From assembly GCA_015485455.1 (NCBI GenBank), contig WFTN01000294.1:1-17343 (forward strand): a stretch of 17,343 nt of DNA, read 5' to 3'. A model generated the notes under the pieces. The model searched no databases. It was not told the origin of the DNA and saw only the letters and a program-made list of their open reading frames with translations. Positions 6,413-15,919 of the stretch are shown here, piece after piece. Position 1 is the first letter of the stretch; each line of letters starts with the position of its first letter. Source of the stretch: Planctomycetota bacterium (GTDB taxonomy: Bacteria; Planctomycetota; GCA-002687715; DRQF01). Both the position numbers and the translations under genes were made by a program.

Positions 6413-7795
6413 TTAGTCGGTATTGGGCTTAGGGGTTCTGGTGCACAGAAGGACCCCAGAGACCAGGCAAAGGGGCATTATCTGGAGAACCAGGCGATTC
6501 ATCGAAGTAGACAAATGCCAGTGAATCTCTTGAGGTGTGACGACGTAGACCACGATCCAGCCTCCAATCGAGAGAAATGACGCGAACATAAGGAAGGCCG
6601 ATGTCGAGTCCAGGCGCCAGAATCTGCGGCGGAGCCCATCTATCAACAAAATGACGGCTAACAGCAGTGCTGCAGCCCATCGACTTCGGGACAGCTCATT
6701 TGCTGGATTGAGCTCGGTTCCATAGGCACCCAAAACAGTGCGCCACCGATCCCAGGATGAAAGATAGTCGAAGAATGAATCCTTGCCATTGGCGATCAAA
6801 TCATTGGTGGGTGGCCAGTTGGTCTTGAAAAGAATGAGAGCAATAAGGAAGACCATTGACGAGAACACAAGTCGCAGGGTGAAACCAAGATGCTCTCTCC
6901 AACTTCTTCCTTTCAATTCGGTAAGAAAATGTAGTCCAGCAAAGAGAAACAGAAGTGGTATTCCCTCGTTCTTGATCCAAGGCATCGCCCCAAGAAAAAG
7001 GCCTGCAGTTGTAGCATCAATGGGGTTTCTGTCCTTCTTGTCACGTTGCAATGCCAAGAACCCTGCGCCCCCCAATACGGCGTAGGACAAATGCCCGTCG
7101 ACATATTGGCGTTGCCCCCAAATCAAAAGTGATGGAGTCAACAGGACAACTGCTGAGGTCCAAGCTGCCAGGCAAGCCGACCGACGAGCGTGAACGATCT
7201 CGTAGACCAACGTTCCCATGGGCAAAATGAAAAGAGCATGAGTCCATTGGACGACGAACCAACTTTCTTCTCCCACACAGTGCCATTGGGCGGCGATGGC
7301 TGCGGGAAAGAACAGAGGATAGTCCATATGGTGAGATGGATCCAAGAATGGCATGAGGTTGGGATACTGAGAACCGCTTCGATGAAGGAATCGGGCAGCA
7401 TAATTCCAGATGGCCATGGCGTCCGCACCACCTTCACCATGTTCTTGATCCAAGAGCATGGAAGTCAGGGTTAGACCCAGACCTATGAATACTGGCAGCA
7501 GAATCCACAAGGAACCGTTATTCCGGCTTTCTCGCGGTGATTGAATTGACTCTGTACTTGCTAGCCGAATCAAGAAATAGCTCAGGGCGAACATGATTGC
7601 CGGCGCCCAAATAGGCGCACCAACGAACAACCCAAGGAACCAAGAAACCGAAAGTAGACCGACTCCCGTGAGTGGGCAAATCGTTACTCCTTTGAGCAGC
7701 TGGGTAGTCCATGGGTCCGTAGACATACAACGAATCCGGGCACCCAGCACGACTCCCCATAATAGAACAACTGTGGTAACTGCGATGGAGGTCAT
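6413..7795 (-). CDS. Polytopic membrane protein, GT-C-type glycosyltransferase-like
   Basis: This encodes about 460 residues with roughly ten hydrophobic segments. The layout fits GT-C fold (dolichyl-phosphate-mannose transferase / ArnT-like) enzymes, which move a sugar from a lipid-linked donor on the outer face of the membrane. Supporting motifs are the acidic loop GGADAMAIWNYAARFL (about 122-137), MDYPLFFP (about 157-164), QYVDGHLSY (about 230-238) and PWIKNEG (about 272-278). This arrangement is familiar from uncharacterised GT-C-like proteins. I chose the ATG at 7795, which overlaps the upstream stop codon as ATGA; an in-frame TTG at 7891 would add 32 residues inside the upstream gene and is less likely. 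There is no strong ribosome binding site, in line with translational coupling. Donor and acceptor cannot be told from sequence. No terminator is visible after it. Confidence 0.75.
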   Translation of the reverse strand: MTSIAVTTVVLLWGVVLGARIRCMSTDPWTTQLLKGVTICPLTGVGLLSVSWFLGLFVGAPIWAPAIMFALSYFLIRLASTESIQSPRESRNNGSLWILLPVFIGLGLTLTSMLLDQEHGEGGADAMAIWNYAARFLHRSGSQYPNLMPFLDPSHHMDYPLFFPAAIAAQWHCVGEESWFVVQWTHALFILPMGTLVYEIVHARRSACLAAWTSAVVLLTPSLLIWGQRQYVDGHLSYAVLGGAGFLALQRDKKDRNPIDATTAGLFLGAMPWIKNEGIPLLFLFAGLHFLTELKGRSWREHLGFTLRLVFSSMVFLIALILFKTNWPPTNDLIANGKDSFFDYLSSWDRWRTVLGAYGTELNPANELSRSRWAAALLLAVILLIDGLRRRFWRLDSTSAFLMFASFLSIGGWIVVYVVTPQEIHWHLSTSMNRLVLQIMPLCLVSGVLLCTRTPKPNTD

Positions 7796-8271
7796 TTGCT
7801 TTTGTCTTTTTTCGGCGGGAGAGAGCGAAAGAGGGCCAGCTTGTCGCCGAATCGCTTGAAGGTCAGGATTCGGCCATCCTTTTGTGACCAAGTCCTAATC
7901 TTACGTTCAGCATCGTCGATGGAAGAGGCAAAAGCAGCATCACAAATGCACCAAGAACCGGAGTCGAGTTTCTTGAAGGCAGATGGCCAGTCGGTTTTGA
8001 CGTCGAGCTTGGTTGGGATGATTGCGTACTGGCAAGTGTGAATCCGGCCATTGGCATCTTTGAATCCTTCTTCATCTGTCATGAAGATAACGGAGTCTTC
8101 TTGTTCTAAGTGCTTGGCGAGATCGTCGAAGTACGGATTCGCCCAATGTGGCGTTGGGCGGGAAAACTCCGCCTTGACCGTTTGAAACATCTGAAGCAAC
8201 CCAAAGACCGTGGCGATGATCAGTAGCCCTAAGACGAGAGGATTTTCGTTCTTTTGGTCTTGGTCTGTCAC
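7792..8271 (-). CDS. Single-pass membrane protein with extracytoplasmic domain, partner of the GT-C-like protein
   Basis: This encodes 159 residues: a short polar N-terminus, one membrane segment (about 11-30), then a soluble domain (about 40-150) probably outside the cytoplasm, ending in a lysine-rich tail. The soluble part (VIFMTDEEGF, CQYAIIPTKLD, ILTFKRFGDKLALFR) resembles the soluble domain that follows the last membrane helix in many GT-C enzymes. That resemblance is my judgement and could be chance. The start is a GTG at 8271 with AGGGA about 5 bases upstream; no in-frame ATG precedes the membrane segment. Its stop overlaps the ATG of the GT-C-like gene, so the two are probably made together. 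I do not recognise a named family. Confidence 0.72.
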   Translation of the reverse strand: MTDQDQKNENPLVLGLLIIATVFGLLQMFQTVKAEFSRPTPHWANPYFDDLAKHLEQEDSVIFMTDEEGFKDANGRIHTCQYAIIPTKLDVKTDWPSAFKKLDSGSWCICDAAFASSIDDAERKIRTWSQKDGRILTFKRFGDKLALFRSLPPKKDKSK

Positions 8272-8336
8272 AGGTTCCCTTTGTCCACAAGGTCCGAATT
8301 GTTTCTCGGGTTGTCGGCGATCGATTCCTGAAGGGG

Positions 8337-8364
8337 ATTGTAACGCAGCGAATTCGAATTTGAA
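8337..8364 (-). promoter_or_regulatory. Possible promoter for the 8271-6413 operon
   Basis: On the minus strand TTCAAA (8359-8364), a 16-bp spacer and TACAAT (8337-8342) lie upstream of the GTG start. The -10 is good and the -35 weak. It nearly abuts the candidate promoter of the divergent radical SAM gene. Confidence 0.35.
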
Positions 8365-8373
8365 GGGAGCAAC

Positions 8374-8379
8374 TATAAT
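8374..8379 (+). promoter_or_regulatory. Possible -10 box TATAAT for the ygiQ-like gene
   Basis: A perfect TATAAT lies 39 bp upstream of the ATG. No clear -35 hexamer lies 16-18 bp upstream. The two divergent promoters would share this 147-bp space. Confidence 0.35.
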
Positions 8380-8418
8380 CTGGGTGAGGGCTAAAAAGGT
8401 TGGTTAGTATGGGTTCTC

Positions 8419-10401
8419 ATGAGCAAACCACAGAAATCGAAGAAAAAGGGCAGCTCTTCGCACTTGCCAATGACCAAGGGCGAAGTGGAACTGCGGGGAT
8501 GGGACGAACTTGACGTCGTCTTCGTCACGGGTGATGCCTATGTTGATCACCCTTCGTTTGCCATGGCCATTTTGGGTCGGAGCTTGGAGGCTGCTGGTTT
8601 TCGGGTTGGTATCGTGAGTCAGCCCAAATGGAACACTGCCGACGATTTTCGCGCCTTGGGCAAACCGAGACTCTTCTTTGCAGTTTCGGCTGGCAATATG
8701 GATTCGATGATCAATCACTACACGGCCAACAAAAAGCCAAGGTCAGATGACGCCTATTCTCCCGGTGGGGAATCTGGCCGTCGCCCTGATCGCGCCGTGG
8801 CGGTTTATGCTCAAAGGTGTCGTGAGGCATTTCCCGGCTCAACCGTTGTGATTGGTGGTGTGGAAGCATCGTTGCGGCGCCTTGCTCATTTTGATTATTG
8901 GAGTGAAACCGTTAAGCCTTCTGTCCTCGTCTCTAGTAAAGCCGATCTGGTCATTTATGGGATGGCAGAAGAACAAATCGTCGAAGTTGCGAATCGCCTG
9001 GCGGATGGCGAAAGCGTGAAAGACCTGCGGGATATGCGGGGGGCCACTTACATTCTTGGCAAGAACGAATCTCTCATGGCTATGCCTCGCCATATGAGGC
9101 AGACTGGAACGCCCCGAGATGACACCAAGGAAATGCCGTCGTTCGAGTTGGTCAAAGAAGACAAGACGGAATTCGCTCGCGCAACCTTCATCGTTCACCA
9201 TGAGAGCAATCCTTTCAACGGACGGCGTTTGATCCAGAAGCATGGTGATCGTTTGGTCGTACAGAACCCTCCGCCTTTGCCATTGTCCACCAGCGGGATG
9301 GATCGCGTTTATGATCTCCCCTATGCCAGAAGTCCTCATCCACTCTATGGTGATGCCAAGATTCCGGCATGGGAGATGATCAAGAATTCCATTACCATCA
9401 TGCGCGGTTGTTTTGGTGGTTGTTCGTTCTGCTCGATTACAGCCCACCAAGGCCGCATCATTCAGTCTCGCTCTCAGGAATCCATCGAGAAAGAAGTTGA
9501 TCTCTTGAAGGAGACAAAAGGATTTACGGGAGTCATCTCGGATATCGGTGGGCCGACAGCAAACATGTACAAAATGCGCTGCACCAAACCAGAGATCGAG
9601 GCCAAATGCCATCGACAGTCTTGTGTGCACCCAACAATTTGCAAGCTGTTGGGGACCGATCATGGGCCTTTGAGAGAACTGATGCGAACGGTGCGTGAAA
9701 AGGATCATGTTAAGAAAGTCTTCGTGGCAAGTGGGATTCGCACGGACTTAGCTCAGCTCGACAAAGGCTACGTGCGTGATCTTGCCAAGCATCATGTGGG
9801 AGGGATTCTGAAAGTCGCTCCGGAACACGCCCATCCAGATGTCTTGAAAGCAATGCGTAAGCCGCCGGTTGATGACTTCGATGCATTTATCAAGGTGTTC
9901 AACAAGGCTAGCAAGAAGGCTGGCAAGCGCCAGTATATCGTGCCGTATTTCATCGCCTCACACCCCGGCAGTGGTGTGGAGGAGATGGTAGAACTTGCGG
10001 TTTACTTGAAGCGCAGTGGTTTGCGTCCGGACGCTGTCCAAGATTTCATTCCGGCCCCCATGGACATGGCGACAGCCATGTACTACACCGGTTTAGATCC
10101 AGCGACCATGAAGCCCATCAAGATCGCCCGCAATCTCAATGATCGCAAAATGCAACGGGCTTTGTTGCAGTTCTTCAAACCAGAAAACTATTTCGCCGTT
10201 AAGAACATCTTGAAAGACATCGGGCGTACGGACTTGATTGGCGATGGTTGTGAAAGCTTGATCCCTTTGAATCCACCGCGAGAAGCGGTCTTGGCCCGTC
10301 GCCGCCAAAGTCAATCATCGATTGCTCCTAAGAAACGCTCTTCCGGCTACCGACCTCATCGTAAGGGGTGGAAGAAACCAACTCATAAGAAAGGTTCGTA
10401 A
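8419..10401 (+). CDS. ygiQ: YgiQ-family radical SAM protein
   Basis: This encodes 660 residues of the YgiQ/UPF0313 family. An N-terminal domain (about 28-300, with VTGDAYVDHPSF and VVIGGVEASLRRLAHFDYW) precedes a radical SAM core. The iron-sulfur cysteines are Cys331, Cys335 and Cys338 in RGCFGGCSFC, followed by SITAHQGR; this CxxxCxxC motif binds the 4Fe-4S cluster that cleaves S-adenosylmethionine. KVAPEHAHPDVLKAMRKP and the FIPAPMDMATAMYYTG stretch are also typical of the family. The C-terminal tail (about 617-660) is very basic. The family is widespread, probably cytoplasmic, and its substrate is not established as far as I know. The start at 8419 has only a weak ribosome binding site; Met18 is a possible alternative. 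It is followed after 2 bp by the esterase-like gene. Confidence 0.93.
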   Translation: MSKPQKSKKKGSSSHLPMTKGEVELRGWDELDVVFVTGDAYVDHPSFAMAILGRSLEAAGFRVGIVSQPKWNTADDFRALGKPRLFFAVSAGNMDSMINHYTANKKPRSDDAYSPGGESGRRPDRAVAVYAQRCREAFPGSTVVIGGVEASLRRLAHFDYWSETVKPSVLVSSKADLVIYGMAEEQIVEVANRLADGESVKDLRDMRGATYILGKNESLMAMPRHMRQTGTPRDDTKEMPSFELVKEDKTEFARATFIVHHESNPFNGRRLIQKHGDRLVVQNPPPLPLSTSGMDRVYDLPYARSPHPLYGDAKIPAWEMIKNSITIMRGCFGGCSFCSITAHQGRIIQSRSQESIEKEVDLLKETKGFTGVISDIGGPTANMYKMRCTKPEIEAKCHRQSCVHPTICKLLGTDHGPLRELMRTVREKDHVKKVFVASGIRTDLAQLDKGYVRDLAKHHVGGILKVAPEHAHPDVLKAMRKPPVDDFDAFIKVFNKASKKAGKRQYIVPYFIASHPGSGVEEMVELAVYLKRSGLRPDAVQDFIPAPMDMATAMYYTGLDPATMKPIKIARNLNDRKMQRALLQFFKPENYFAVKNILKDIGRTDLIGDGCESLIPLNPPREAVLARRRQSQSSIAPKKRSSGYRPHRKGWKKPTHKKGS

Positions 10402-10403
10402 TC

Positions 10404-11138
10404 ATGCAGAAGAAACTTGATAAGTGGCATAGCAACAACTTGAACAAAGAAATGCCCATCGTTCGCTACGGAGACACGGGAGCACCCGTTCTTTTCTTTC
10501 CAACTGCCGCGGCCGACTACTTGGAGTATGAGCGTTTCAAGTTGATCGATGCCATCAAACCCTATATCGACGGCGGGTTGATCAACGTCTTTTCAATCGA
10601 CAGTGTCAACAAAGATGCATGGCTCAATGAAGATATTGAACCAGCCGAGCGAGCGATCTTGCAAGTCGCATACGATCGCTATGTTAGTGAAGAGGTTGTT
10701 CCCTATATTGAAGAAGAGTGTCAAACACCGGGGATCGGAATCACCACAACGGGAGCGAGTTTCGGTGCATTTCACGCCATGAACACACTGCTCAAACATC
10801 CGGAACAATTTTCTGGCGTGATCGCTATGTCCGGGTGCTATGACATTCGATCATGTTGTGACGGTTATCACGACGAAAACGTCTACTTCAACAATCCGAT
10901 CGAGTTCATTCCAAACTTAGAGTCCGAAGATATTCTCAAGGCAATTCGCGACACACGTATTACAATCGTGACTGGGCAAGGCGACTATGAAAACCCAGAT
11001 TACTCCAAGGAAATGGCTGGTGTCTTAGAAGCCAAGGGAATTCCTGTGGAACTTGATTTATGGGGTTTGGATGTGAAACATGATTGGCCGTGGTGGGAAA
11101 AGATGTTGCACCACTATTTGCCAACCTATTTCGCTTAG
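10404..11138 (+). CDS. Esterase-fold alpha/beta hydrolase, COG4947-like
   Basis: This encodes 244 residues with the alpha/beta hydrolase layout of the esterase D / Fes-type putative esterases. The nucleophile elbow is GASFG with Ser119, in TTTGASFGAFHAMN. Likely partners are Asp194 (TGQGDYEN) and His226 (DVKHDWPWW), giving a complete Ser-Asp-His triad. No signal peptide is seen, so it is probably cytoplasmic. The ATG follows the ygiQ stop by 2 bp with AAAGG upstream, so the genes are co-transcribed. The substrate is unknown. The YgiQ pairing might mean the enzyme acts on a related metabolite, but that is speculation. It faces the 11193-13043 gene tail to tail. Confidence 0.85.
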   Translation: MQKKLDKWHSNNLNKEMPIVRYGDTGAPVLFFPTAAADYLEYERFKLIDAIKPYIDGGLINVFSIDSVNKDAWLNEDIEPAERAILQVAYDRYVSEEVVPYIEEECQTPGIGITTTGASFGAFHAMNTLLKHPEQFSGVIAMSGCYDIRSCCDGYHDENVYFNNPIEFIPNLESEDILKAIRDTRITIVTGQGDYENPDYSKEMAGVLEAKGIPVELDLWGLDVKHDWPWWEKMLHHYLPTYFA

Positions 11139-11146
11139 TTCATTTT

Positions 11147-11160
11147 CCCTATGGATAGGG
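11147..11160. other. Small palindrome CCCTATGGATAGGG between convergent genes
   Basis: A perfect inverted repeat (6-bp arms) lies in the 54-bp space between two converging stop codons. A T-run precedes it on the plus strand but none follows on either strand, so it is not a standard intrinsic terminator. It could help end transcription or be chance. Confidence 0.3.
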
Positions 11161-11192
11161 GGAGCTGGACTTTGTCTCGAAGCCGCCTCTTC

Positions 11193-13043
11193 CTACTCTA
11201 TGTTGCGAATGAATTTTGCAGCATAGCTTCGAACTTCTTGTCCGTTGAGCACATGGAAATTTCTCAATCGATCCACTGTGCTTTTCGAAAACTTGCCCAA
11301 GGGAAGGTGGAGGGGAACCTTGCCGAATCGCTTGGCAAGACGCCTCCAGGATGCCTTGAGTGGGCAAGGGGATACGATGCAAACGTGTCTCTCATTGGAA
11401 TGGGCGAAAGCACCAGCCAAGAGTCTTTCTTCTAACGTATTCCATTCGTCCAAAGCTGGGTCAGTCCAAATGTCGGGAATCGGTCGGGGCGGGAATAGGA
11501 AGAAAGCTCCACCATAGCGAGATTCGGCAACTCCTGGTCCAACCATGTTGTCGTGGTAATCGGTAGCGAAGAAGACCAAAGTCGATTCTTCTTGATGCTC
11601 AGCGAACCAAGTTGTGCGCCAAGTGAATTCGTTGGGGTCAGCAGGAACTTCAAAGAGAAACACCACAATTTCTAAAGAGCCACGGGCTGGGGGGTACTCT
11701 CTGACATAGAGTTTTCCCGTGTGCCAATTGCGCAGAGTCTCGCGCATGTCCAAGCCATCTTTCATGGACGAGGAGAATTCCTCAACTCGCGCTAAGTCTT
11801 GGTTGAGCATCTCACGAGCTTGATTGCGGACGTGGCTGTTGAAACTTTCGATGCGCGAATCTTCGGGAGGCCAAGAGCATTGCTTGCGGGGATCCCAGAC
11901 TTGCTCCCAACGATGGCGCTCTTCAATGTCTGGTTCCTTCTTCAGTTCTAAGGTTCGCCAAGTCATTTCTTGCCCGGGTAGGCGGCTTACCATCTCAAAC
12001 TGTCCATGAAAGGGAATCTCGGCGACGCCTGGGGCCATCCGCAACTCGGGTGTGTCGTCGCTTTGCTGCAGGCGATAGTCCTTAGCTGTCTTCAACAACT
12101 CAATGGCATAGTCATCACCGAAAACTTGTTTGGCCGCCTCGATGAGGGTGATGAGGTCTGGACGGAGCCGCCGACGAATGAGTGTGAGGTTGCGGACGTA
12201 TTGTAAGTAAGTCGCGAAGAGTTTCGTTGACAGACGAGATTTGGCCTTTGGCTTCCTCTTGATGATTCGGTCGCGGGCTTCCAAGAGGAGCTCCTTGATG
12301 CCATCAATGGAGAGAGTCTTCTCTTCGTCGAATCCGGAACGGACATGCTCGTAGAGCTCGGTGACATAAGGCAATTCAGCCAGAAAAAATGCCAAAGTCT
12401 CTTTTTCGACTGGGTGCGTCTCAATGGGGGCAAAATACTGGTCAGAATCGGGATAGGGGGCTCTTTCGCGGAAAGCATCGAGGAGCCAAGGCCAATCTAA
12501 AATGGAACAGACACAGAGAATGCTCTCATGTTCCAATTCTAATTTGTGCAATTCGAAGGCCATGTGGCGGACGCGCAAGTCTTGCTGGGAATTCTCTTCG
12601 GGATTCGGGTTTGCAGCCATGACGGCAATGGCGAACTTCTCTGGACTGAGTGCCTTGAGGGCATAAGGGTCAGGGAATACGGCTCCTTCAGATTCGTAAT
12701 TGCGGCACTCGCGGTCTATGAAAGCGCAAGGGATGCGTTCTTGCAATGCGATCCTCAAACCACGAATGACACCCTGGCAGGGGTCAATTGGAACATAGCT
12801 GCAAACGTTCTCATCATCCGCGCAACTTTGAACGACAGCGGAGATTTGCGGTAGTTTTTTGGTCGCGGCCAAGACATCGCCAGCGAATGAAGCTGGCAGT
12901 GGTACGGCGAAGCAACCATAGCGCTTGCTCAACAATTCGTCCCGAAGCGCCAAGGCAAAATCAGCGCTGCCGTTCATGATCGGCATCACTTTGAGCCTTG
13001 GGCTCAATTCAAAAATCTGCTTTTCGAAACTGTTGGGAGTCAA
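11193..13043 (-). CDS. Unknown protein paired with MoxR ATPase; TraB/ChaN-like N-terminus
   Basis: This encodes 616 residues, soluble, with no signal peptide or membrane segment. I do not recognise a named family. Residues about 18-112 ([44 protein letters not shown]) follow the pattern of the TraB/GumN/ChaN fold: a Gly-Ser-containing loop, an 'is the owner of' strand ending in hydrophobic-Pro, then a helix and a strand ending in Asp-Arg. The middle (about 215-325) is helical and charged. The C-terminus (about 455-616) has alternating strands ([22 protein letters not shown]) but no DxSxS MIDAS motif, so it is not an ordinary VWA protein. The start is TTG at 13043, overlapping the MoxR stop as TTGA, with GAGGA about 9 bases upstream; Met20 or Met23 are alternatives. 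It is the last gene of the operon. The tight coupling suggests the ATPase acts on or with this protein. Confidence 0.7.
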   Translation of the reverse strand: MTPNSFEKQIFELSPRLKVMPIMNGSADFALALRDELLSKRYGCFAVPLPASFAGDVLAATKKLPQISAVVQSCADDENVCSYVPIDPCQGVIRGLRIALQERIPCAFIDRECRNYESEGAVFPDPYALKALSPEKFAIAVMAANPNPEENSQQDLRVRHMAFELHKLELEHESILCVCSILDWPWLLDAFRERAPYPDSDQYFAPIETHPVEKETLAFFLAELPYVTELYEHVRSGFDEEKTLSIDGIKELLLEARDRIIKRKPKAKSRLSTKLFATYLQYVRNLTLIRRRLRPDLITLIEAAKQVFGDDYAIELLKTAKDYRLQQSDDTPELRMAPGVAEIPFHGQFEMVSRLPGQEMTWRTLELKKEPDIEERHRWEQVWDPRKQCSWPPEDSRIESFNSHVRNQAREMLNQDLARVEEFSSSMKDGLDMRETLRNWHTGKLYVREYPPARGSLEIVVFLFEVPADPNEFTWRTTWFAEHQEESTLVFFATDYHDNMVGPGVAESRYGGAFFLFPPRPIPDIWTDPALDEWNTLEERLLAGAFAHSNERHVCIVSPCPLKASWRRLAKRFGKVPLHLPLGKFSKSTVDRLRNFHVLNGQEVRSYAAKFIRNIE

Positions 13044-13999
13044 ATGTCGAATTCCTCATCGTCGTCCTCGTCCGGACGTAAGGAGTCATTGTCGCCAAAG
13101 AAAAAGTCTGCGAATCCATGGGGAAGACTTTCTGGGCCCAAGACCTGTTCACGGCGATTGGCCATGCTTTCAAGATCAAGGGCGTCTTCTCCCAGGACTC
13201 GAAGGACAGCTTCGCTCCAAACATCGTCCTTCGACATGGGGTGATCTGGCCTCTGAGCCATTCGTTTGAGTGCGTAGCGCAATAGGTTGATTCCATCTCG
13301 AGGAGAGAAATCAAGATTAAGCCCGTGGGCCTGCTGAAGAAAATCAACGGTCATAGCCATCATCTCTTCTTCCGCGAATGGCAAGTGATACTGGAGGATG
13401 GCCAGTTCATCAACTCGAGCGGGATAGGACAGAGACAAAGTCGGTTGGAGCCGCGAAAGGATGTAATCGGGAATCTCGAAGGTGGATTCGTCTTGATTCA
13501 TGGTGACACAGCAACGAAAGTCCTCATGGGCATGGATCGTAATTCCAGCAATGATCGACTCGACGTAACGGCGTTGATCGAGAAGAGGGGCTAAGGAAGC
13601 CCAGCTCTTTTCGTTCATGCGATTACCTTCGTCCAGGACACAAACGCCTCCGGTGATCATGGCGGTCACCAAGGGAGAAGCGTGGTAGCTAATTTTTCCG
13701 TCACCGGCCAAGACTGGTGTGACCAAGAGATCCTCAGGACGGGTGTCTGCCGTGCACTGATAGATGTGAAGGTCTTGCTCTCGATGTGCTGCTCCCGCCA
13801 TGGCCAACGTTGTTTTGCCCATGCCTGGCATTCCGACAATGCGTGGAGCAAGGGGGCGATCCTTGGCATCGATCACTAACCAACAGGCTAACAACTGCTC
13901 CAAGACCTCCGTTTGGCCGATCCACTCCTGGTTAGAAGTCACGGGTGATGAAAGATGGAGTGTAATCCCGTCAATGACGGTTTCTTTGACCTCAGTCAT
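13040..13999 (-). CDS. MoxR-type AAA+ ATPase
   Basis: This encodes 319 residues of the MoxR/dynein-related AAA+ class, remodelling ATPases that usually work with a dedicated partner coded next door. The Walker A is GMPGMGKTT (56-64, Lys62), the Walker [11 protein letters not shown] (119-128, Asp123 and Glu124), sensor 1 is TMNQDE around Asn168, and the candidate arginine finger is Arg183 in ILSRLQPT. The loop [10 protein letters not shown] (83-92) and the strand KISYHASPL match the MoxR insertion region. The last residues are strongly acidic ([10 protein letters not shown]), which could be a contact site. The ATG overlaps the stop of the MutS-like gene by 8 bp, and the stop overlaps the next start by 4 bp, so it is translationally coupled on both sides. 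The usual VWA partner is not in the window; the 616-residue protein takes that position. Confidence 0.9.
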   Translation of the reverse strand: MTEVKETVIDGITLHLSSPVTSNQEWIGQTEVLEQLLACWLVIDAKDRPLAPRIVGMPGMGKTTLAMAGAAHREQDLHIYQCTADTRPEDLLVTPVLAGDGKISYHASPLVTAMITGGVCVLDEGNRMNEKSWASLAPLLDQRRYVESIIAGITIHAHEDFRCCVTMNQDESTFEIPDYILSRLQPTLSLSYPARVDELAILQYHLPFAEEEMMAMTVDFLQQAHGLNLDFSPRDGINLLRYALKRMAQRPDHPMSKDDVWSEAVLRVLGEDALDLESMANRREQVLGPESLPHGFADFFFGDNDSLRPDEDDDEEFDI

Positions 14000-15911
14000 G
14001 GTTCTGTGAACTTTCCATGGCGTTTTGAACTAATTCCGTTGGATAACCTTCCAAGCCTAACACACGGATGGCATTGCTGCTCTGGGCGTGTCCTTCCCGG
14101 AGACGGTAGTCGAATATCATTGTGCCGTCTTTGATTTCTTCGGTGAAGTGGAAATTGCGAATCCCATAATCTTTGTCTTTGGCTAACTTGGTGAATGGCT
14201 GGTCATGGGTGGCCACGAGAGCTTTGCCGTCGTGTTTGGCAATCCACTTGGTAACCTCGATTCCTGCGGCCACTTTTTCGTTGGTGTTTGTGCCCCGGAA
14301 CATCTCATCCAAGAGAGAGAATGTGGGAGTCGACTTTTCTAAATCATCAAGGACGTCTTTGATTCGCCCAACTTCCACTGCGAAATAGCTACGTCCATCG
14401 TCTAAAGAATCGCTGACATTGATATCCGTGTGTAGGAGATGGGGAGCAGTGATCATGGATTTGGCTCGGACTGGCCCACCGCATTGAGCTAAGAGCTGAT
14501 TCAGGCCACACATCTTGAGAAATGTGCTCTTACCGGACATGTTTGATCCAGTAATGACCAAGACCCCTGCCTCCTGCGTGATTTGGATGCTGTTGGATTG
14601 GGCTTCATTCCAGGGCAGTAAAGGATGGATGCCTTCTTCAATTGTGATGGAGGAATCTTCGTTGCTCAGGGTTGGCCAATGCCATCCATTTTGCTCCTCG
14701 ACGATGGTCGCTAAGGACATAAGAGCCTCTAACTCCCCTAATGCAGCGAAAGCGGACTTGTAGATCTGGCGATGTTTCTTGAATCCGGCCAAAACTCCAG
14801 GGAGGACATGGAGGTCGAAGAGGGTCAACCAACTGACGACCACATAGAGGAGGCCGAATTTGTAAATGTTAAGGAGACGAAGTCGACTTTCCACAGCGTG
14901 GATCGGCATCTCCTCATGATGGGTAGCGGCTCTAAGCCGACTGGCGATTTCACCGAGCCGCTTGCTCTTGGGGTCGAAGTGGCGAAGCCTCTCTTCAATG
15001 ACAGCGATGGCACGTAAAGTTGGCTTGATTCCGCTCATGAACCCGCGATAGCGGGGGACATCTTCCAAGGAATCGCGATTCAAATAGTTCATCGCCGCGG
15101 CCGAGACGAATACCAGAGCAAAACAAATTGTCGACGAGAAAATGAAGGCTCCAAGAATGAGGGAAAGCGTGACAGCCGTTCCGAGCCCATTTATTTGCGT
15201 CCGCTCTTGTGCTGGAATATGAAATGGGTCGTTGATTAAGCACAGAAGGTCTGCGTCTCCAAGTTGGCTTCCAACGGTAGCGAAATCTTGCTCGATGTTG
15301 TTTCGTAGTGACAATGCTGCGGCTAGTTCTTGTGCTGCTTCATTTCGATCCTTCACTTCTTCAAAGGACAGCGATGGATTCTTCAACCACTTTCCTAACT
15401 GGATAGTTCCCAAGCGCGTGAATCCCGTCCACAGAAGACCAAACAAGTGGCTTCTGCCCTTCATGACTCCCAGATCGTCCAAGACATAGGGCGCTAGACT
15501 TTGGTGTTCCGGGGAATCGTCTTCGAGGCTAATCTGCTCACAAATGTTCGCCAAGTCTCCAGGAGGCAGGGGGCGTTGCTCGCTGTCCAGGCGTTTGAGC
15601 TTGGCTGCAATAATCGATTCCAACCTGCGGGATCGAGCCATTACCACCCGACGTGGGCGATGAATTCGAACGACCAAGACGAAACCGAGGAGCGCTGGAA
15701 TCATCATGAACCACGCGAAACGTTCATCTTCTCGGAAAGCGGTTAAGAAATAGCCGAGGACGATCAAAGAGAAACTCAGCACCCGGGCGGTCATGAACCG
15801 ACGGTCAATCTGACCCATTTGGGACAATTGGCTTTCGACTTTTGTTTGCGCCTGTTCCAATCGTGCCCGCGTTGAGAGTACGGGGCAGGACGCTGCTGCA
15901 GGGTCGGTCAT
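13992..15911 (-). CDS. Membrane-embedded MutS-family ATPase
   Basis: This encodes 639 residues. The C-terminal part (about 425-639) is a clear MutS ATPase domain: [15 protein letters not shown] (Walker A, Lys461), [32 protein letters not shown] (Walker B, Asp535 and Glu536) and ATHD (567-570). Residues about 142-420 resemble the MutS core ([19 protein letters not shown]). The N-terminal mismatch-recognition domain with Phe-x-Glu is missing. Hydrophobic segments lie at about 43-58, 67-83, 247-275 and 352-370, so the protein is predicted to sit in the inner membrane. This matches a group of small membrane MutS relatives whose role is not known; standard mismatch repair is unlikely. The ATG is 8 bp after the permease stop, with little ribosome binding site, and the end overlaps the MoxR start. 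Confidence 0.85.
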   Translation of the reverse strand: MTDPAAASCPVLSTRARLEQAQTKVESQLSQMGQIDRRFMTARVLSFSLIVLGYFLTAFREDERFAWFMMIPALLGFVLVVRIHRPRRVVMARSRRLESIIAAKLKRLDSEQRPLPPGDLANICEQISLEDDSPEHQSLAPYVLDDLGVMKGRSHLFGLLWTGFTRLGTIQLGKWLKNPSLSFEEVKDRNEAAQELAAALSLRNNIEQDFATVGSQLGDADLLCLINDPFHIPAQERTQINGLGTAVTLSLILGAFIFSSTICFALVFVSAAAMNYLNRDSLEDVPRYRGFMSGIKPTLRAIAVIEERLRHFDPKSKRLGEIASRLRAATHHEEMPIHAVESRLRLLNIYKFGLLYVVVSWLTLFDLHVLPGVLAGFKKHRQIYKSAFAALGELEALMSLATIVEEQNGWHWPTLSNEDSSITIEEGIHPLLPWNEAQSNSIQITQEAGVLVITGSNMSGKSTFLKMCGLNQLLAQCGGPVRAKSMITAPHLLHTDINVSDSLDDGRSYFAVEVGRIKDVLDDLEKSTPTFSLLDEMFRGTNTNEKVAAGIEVTKWIAKHDGKALVATHDQPFTKLAKDKDYGIRNFHFTEEIKDGTMIFDYRLREGHAQSSNAIRVLGLEGYPTELVQNAMESSQNHD

Positions 15912-15919
15912 TTCAGTTC

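Noticed and set aside
7796..7891. TTG at 7891 as an earlier start for the GT-C-like gene
   Set aside because: It would place 32 polar residues inside the upstream gene; the ATGA overlap at 7795 is the simpler, coupled start directly before the first hydrophobic segment.
8839..9708. Minus-strand 289-residue frame
   Set aside because: It is antisense to the radical SAM core of ygiQ, whose conserved motifs are clear; no domain is seen in the reverse frame.
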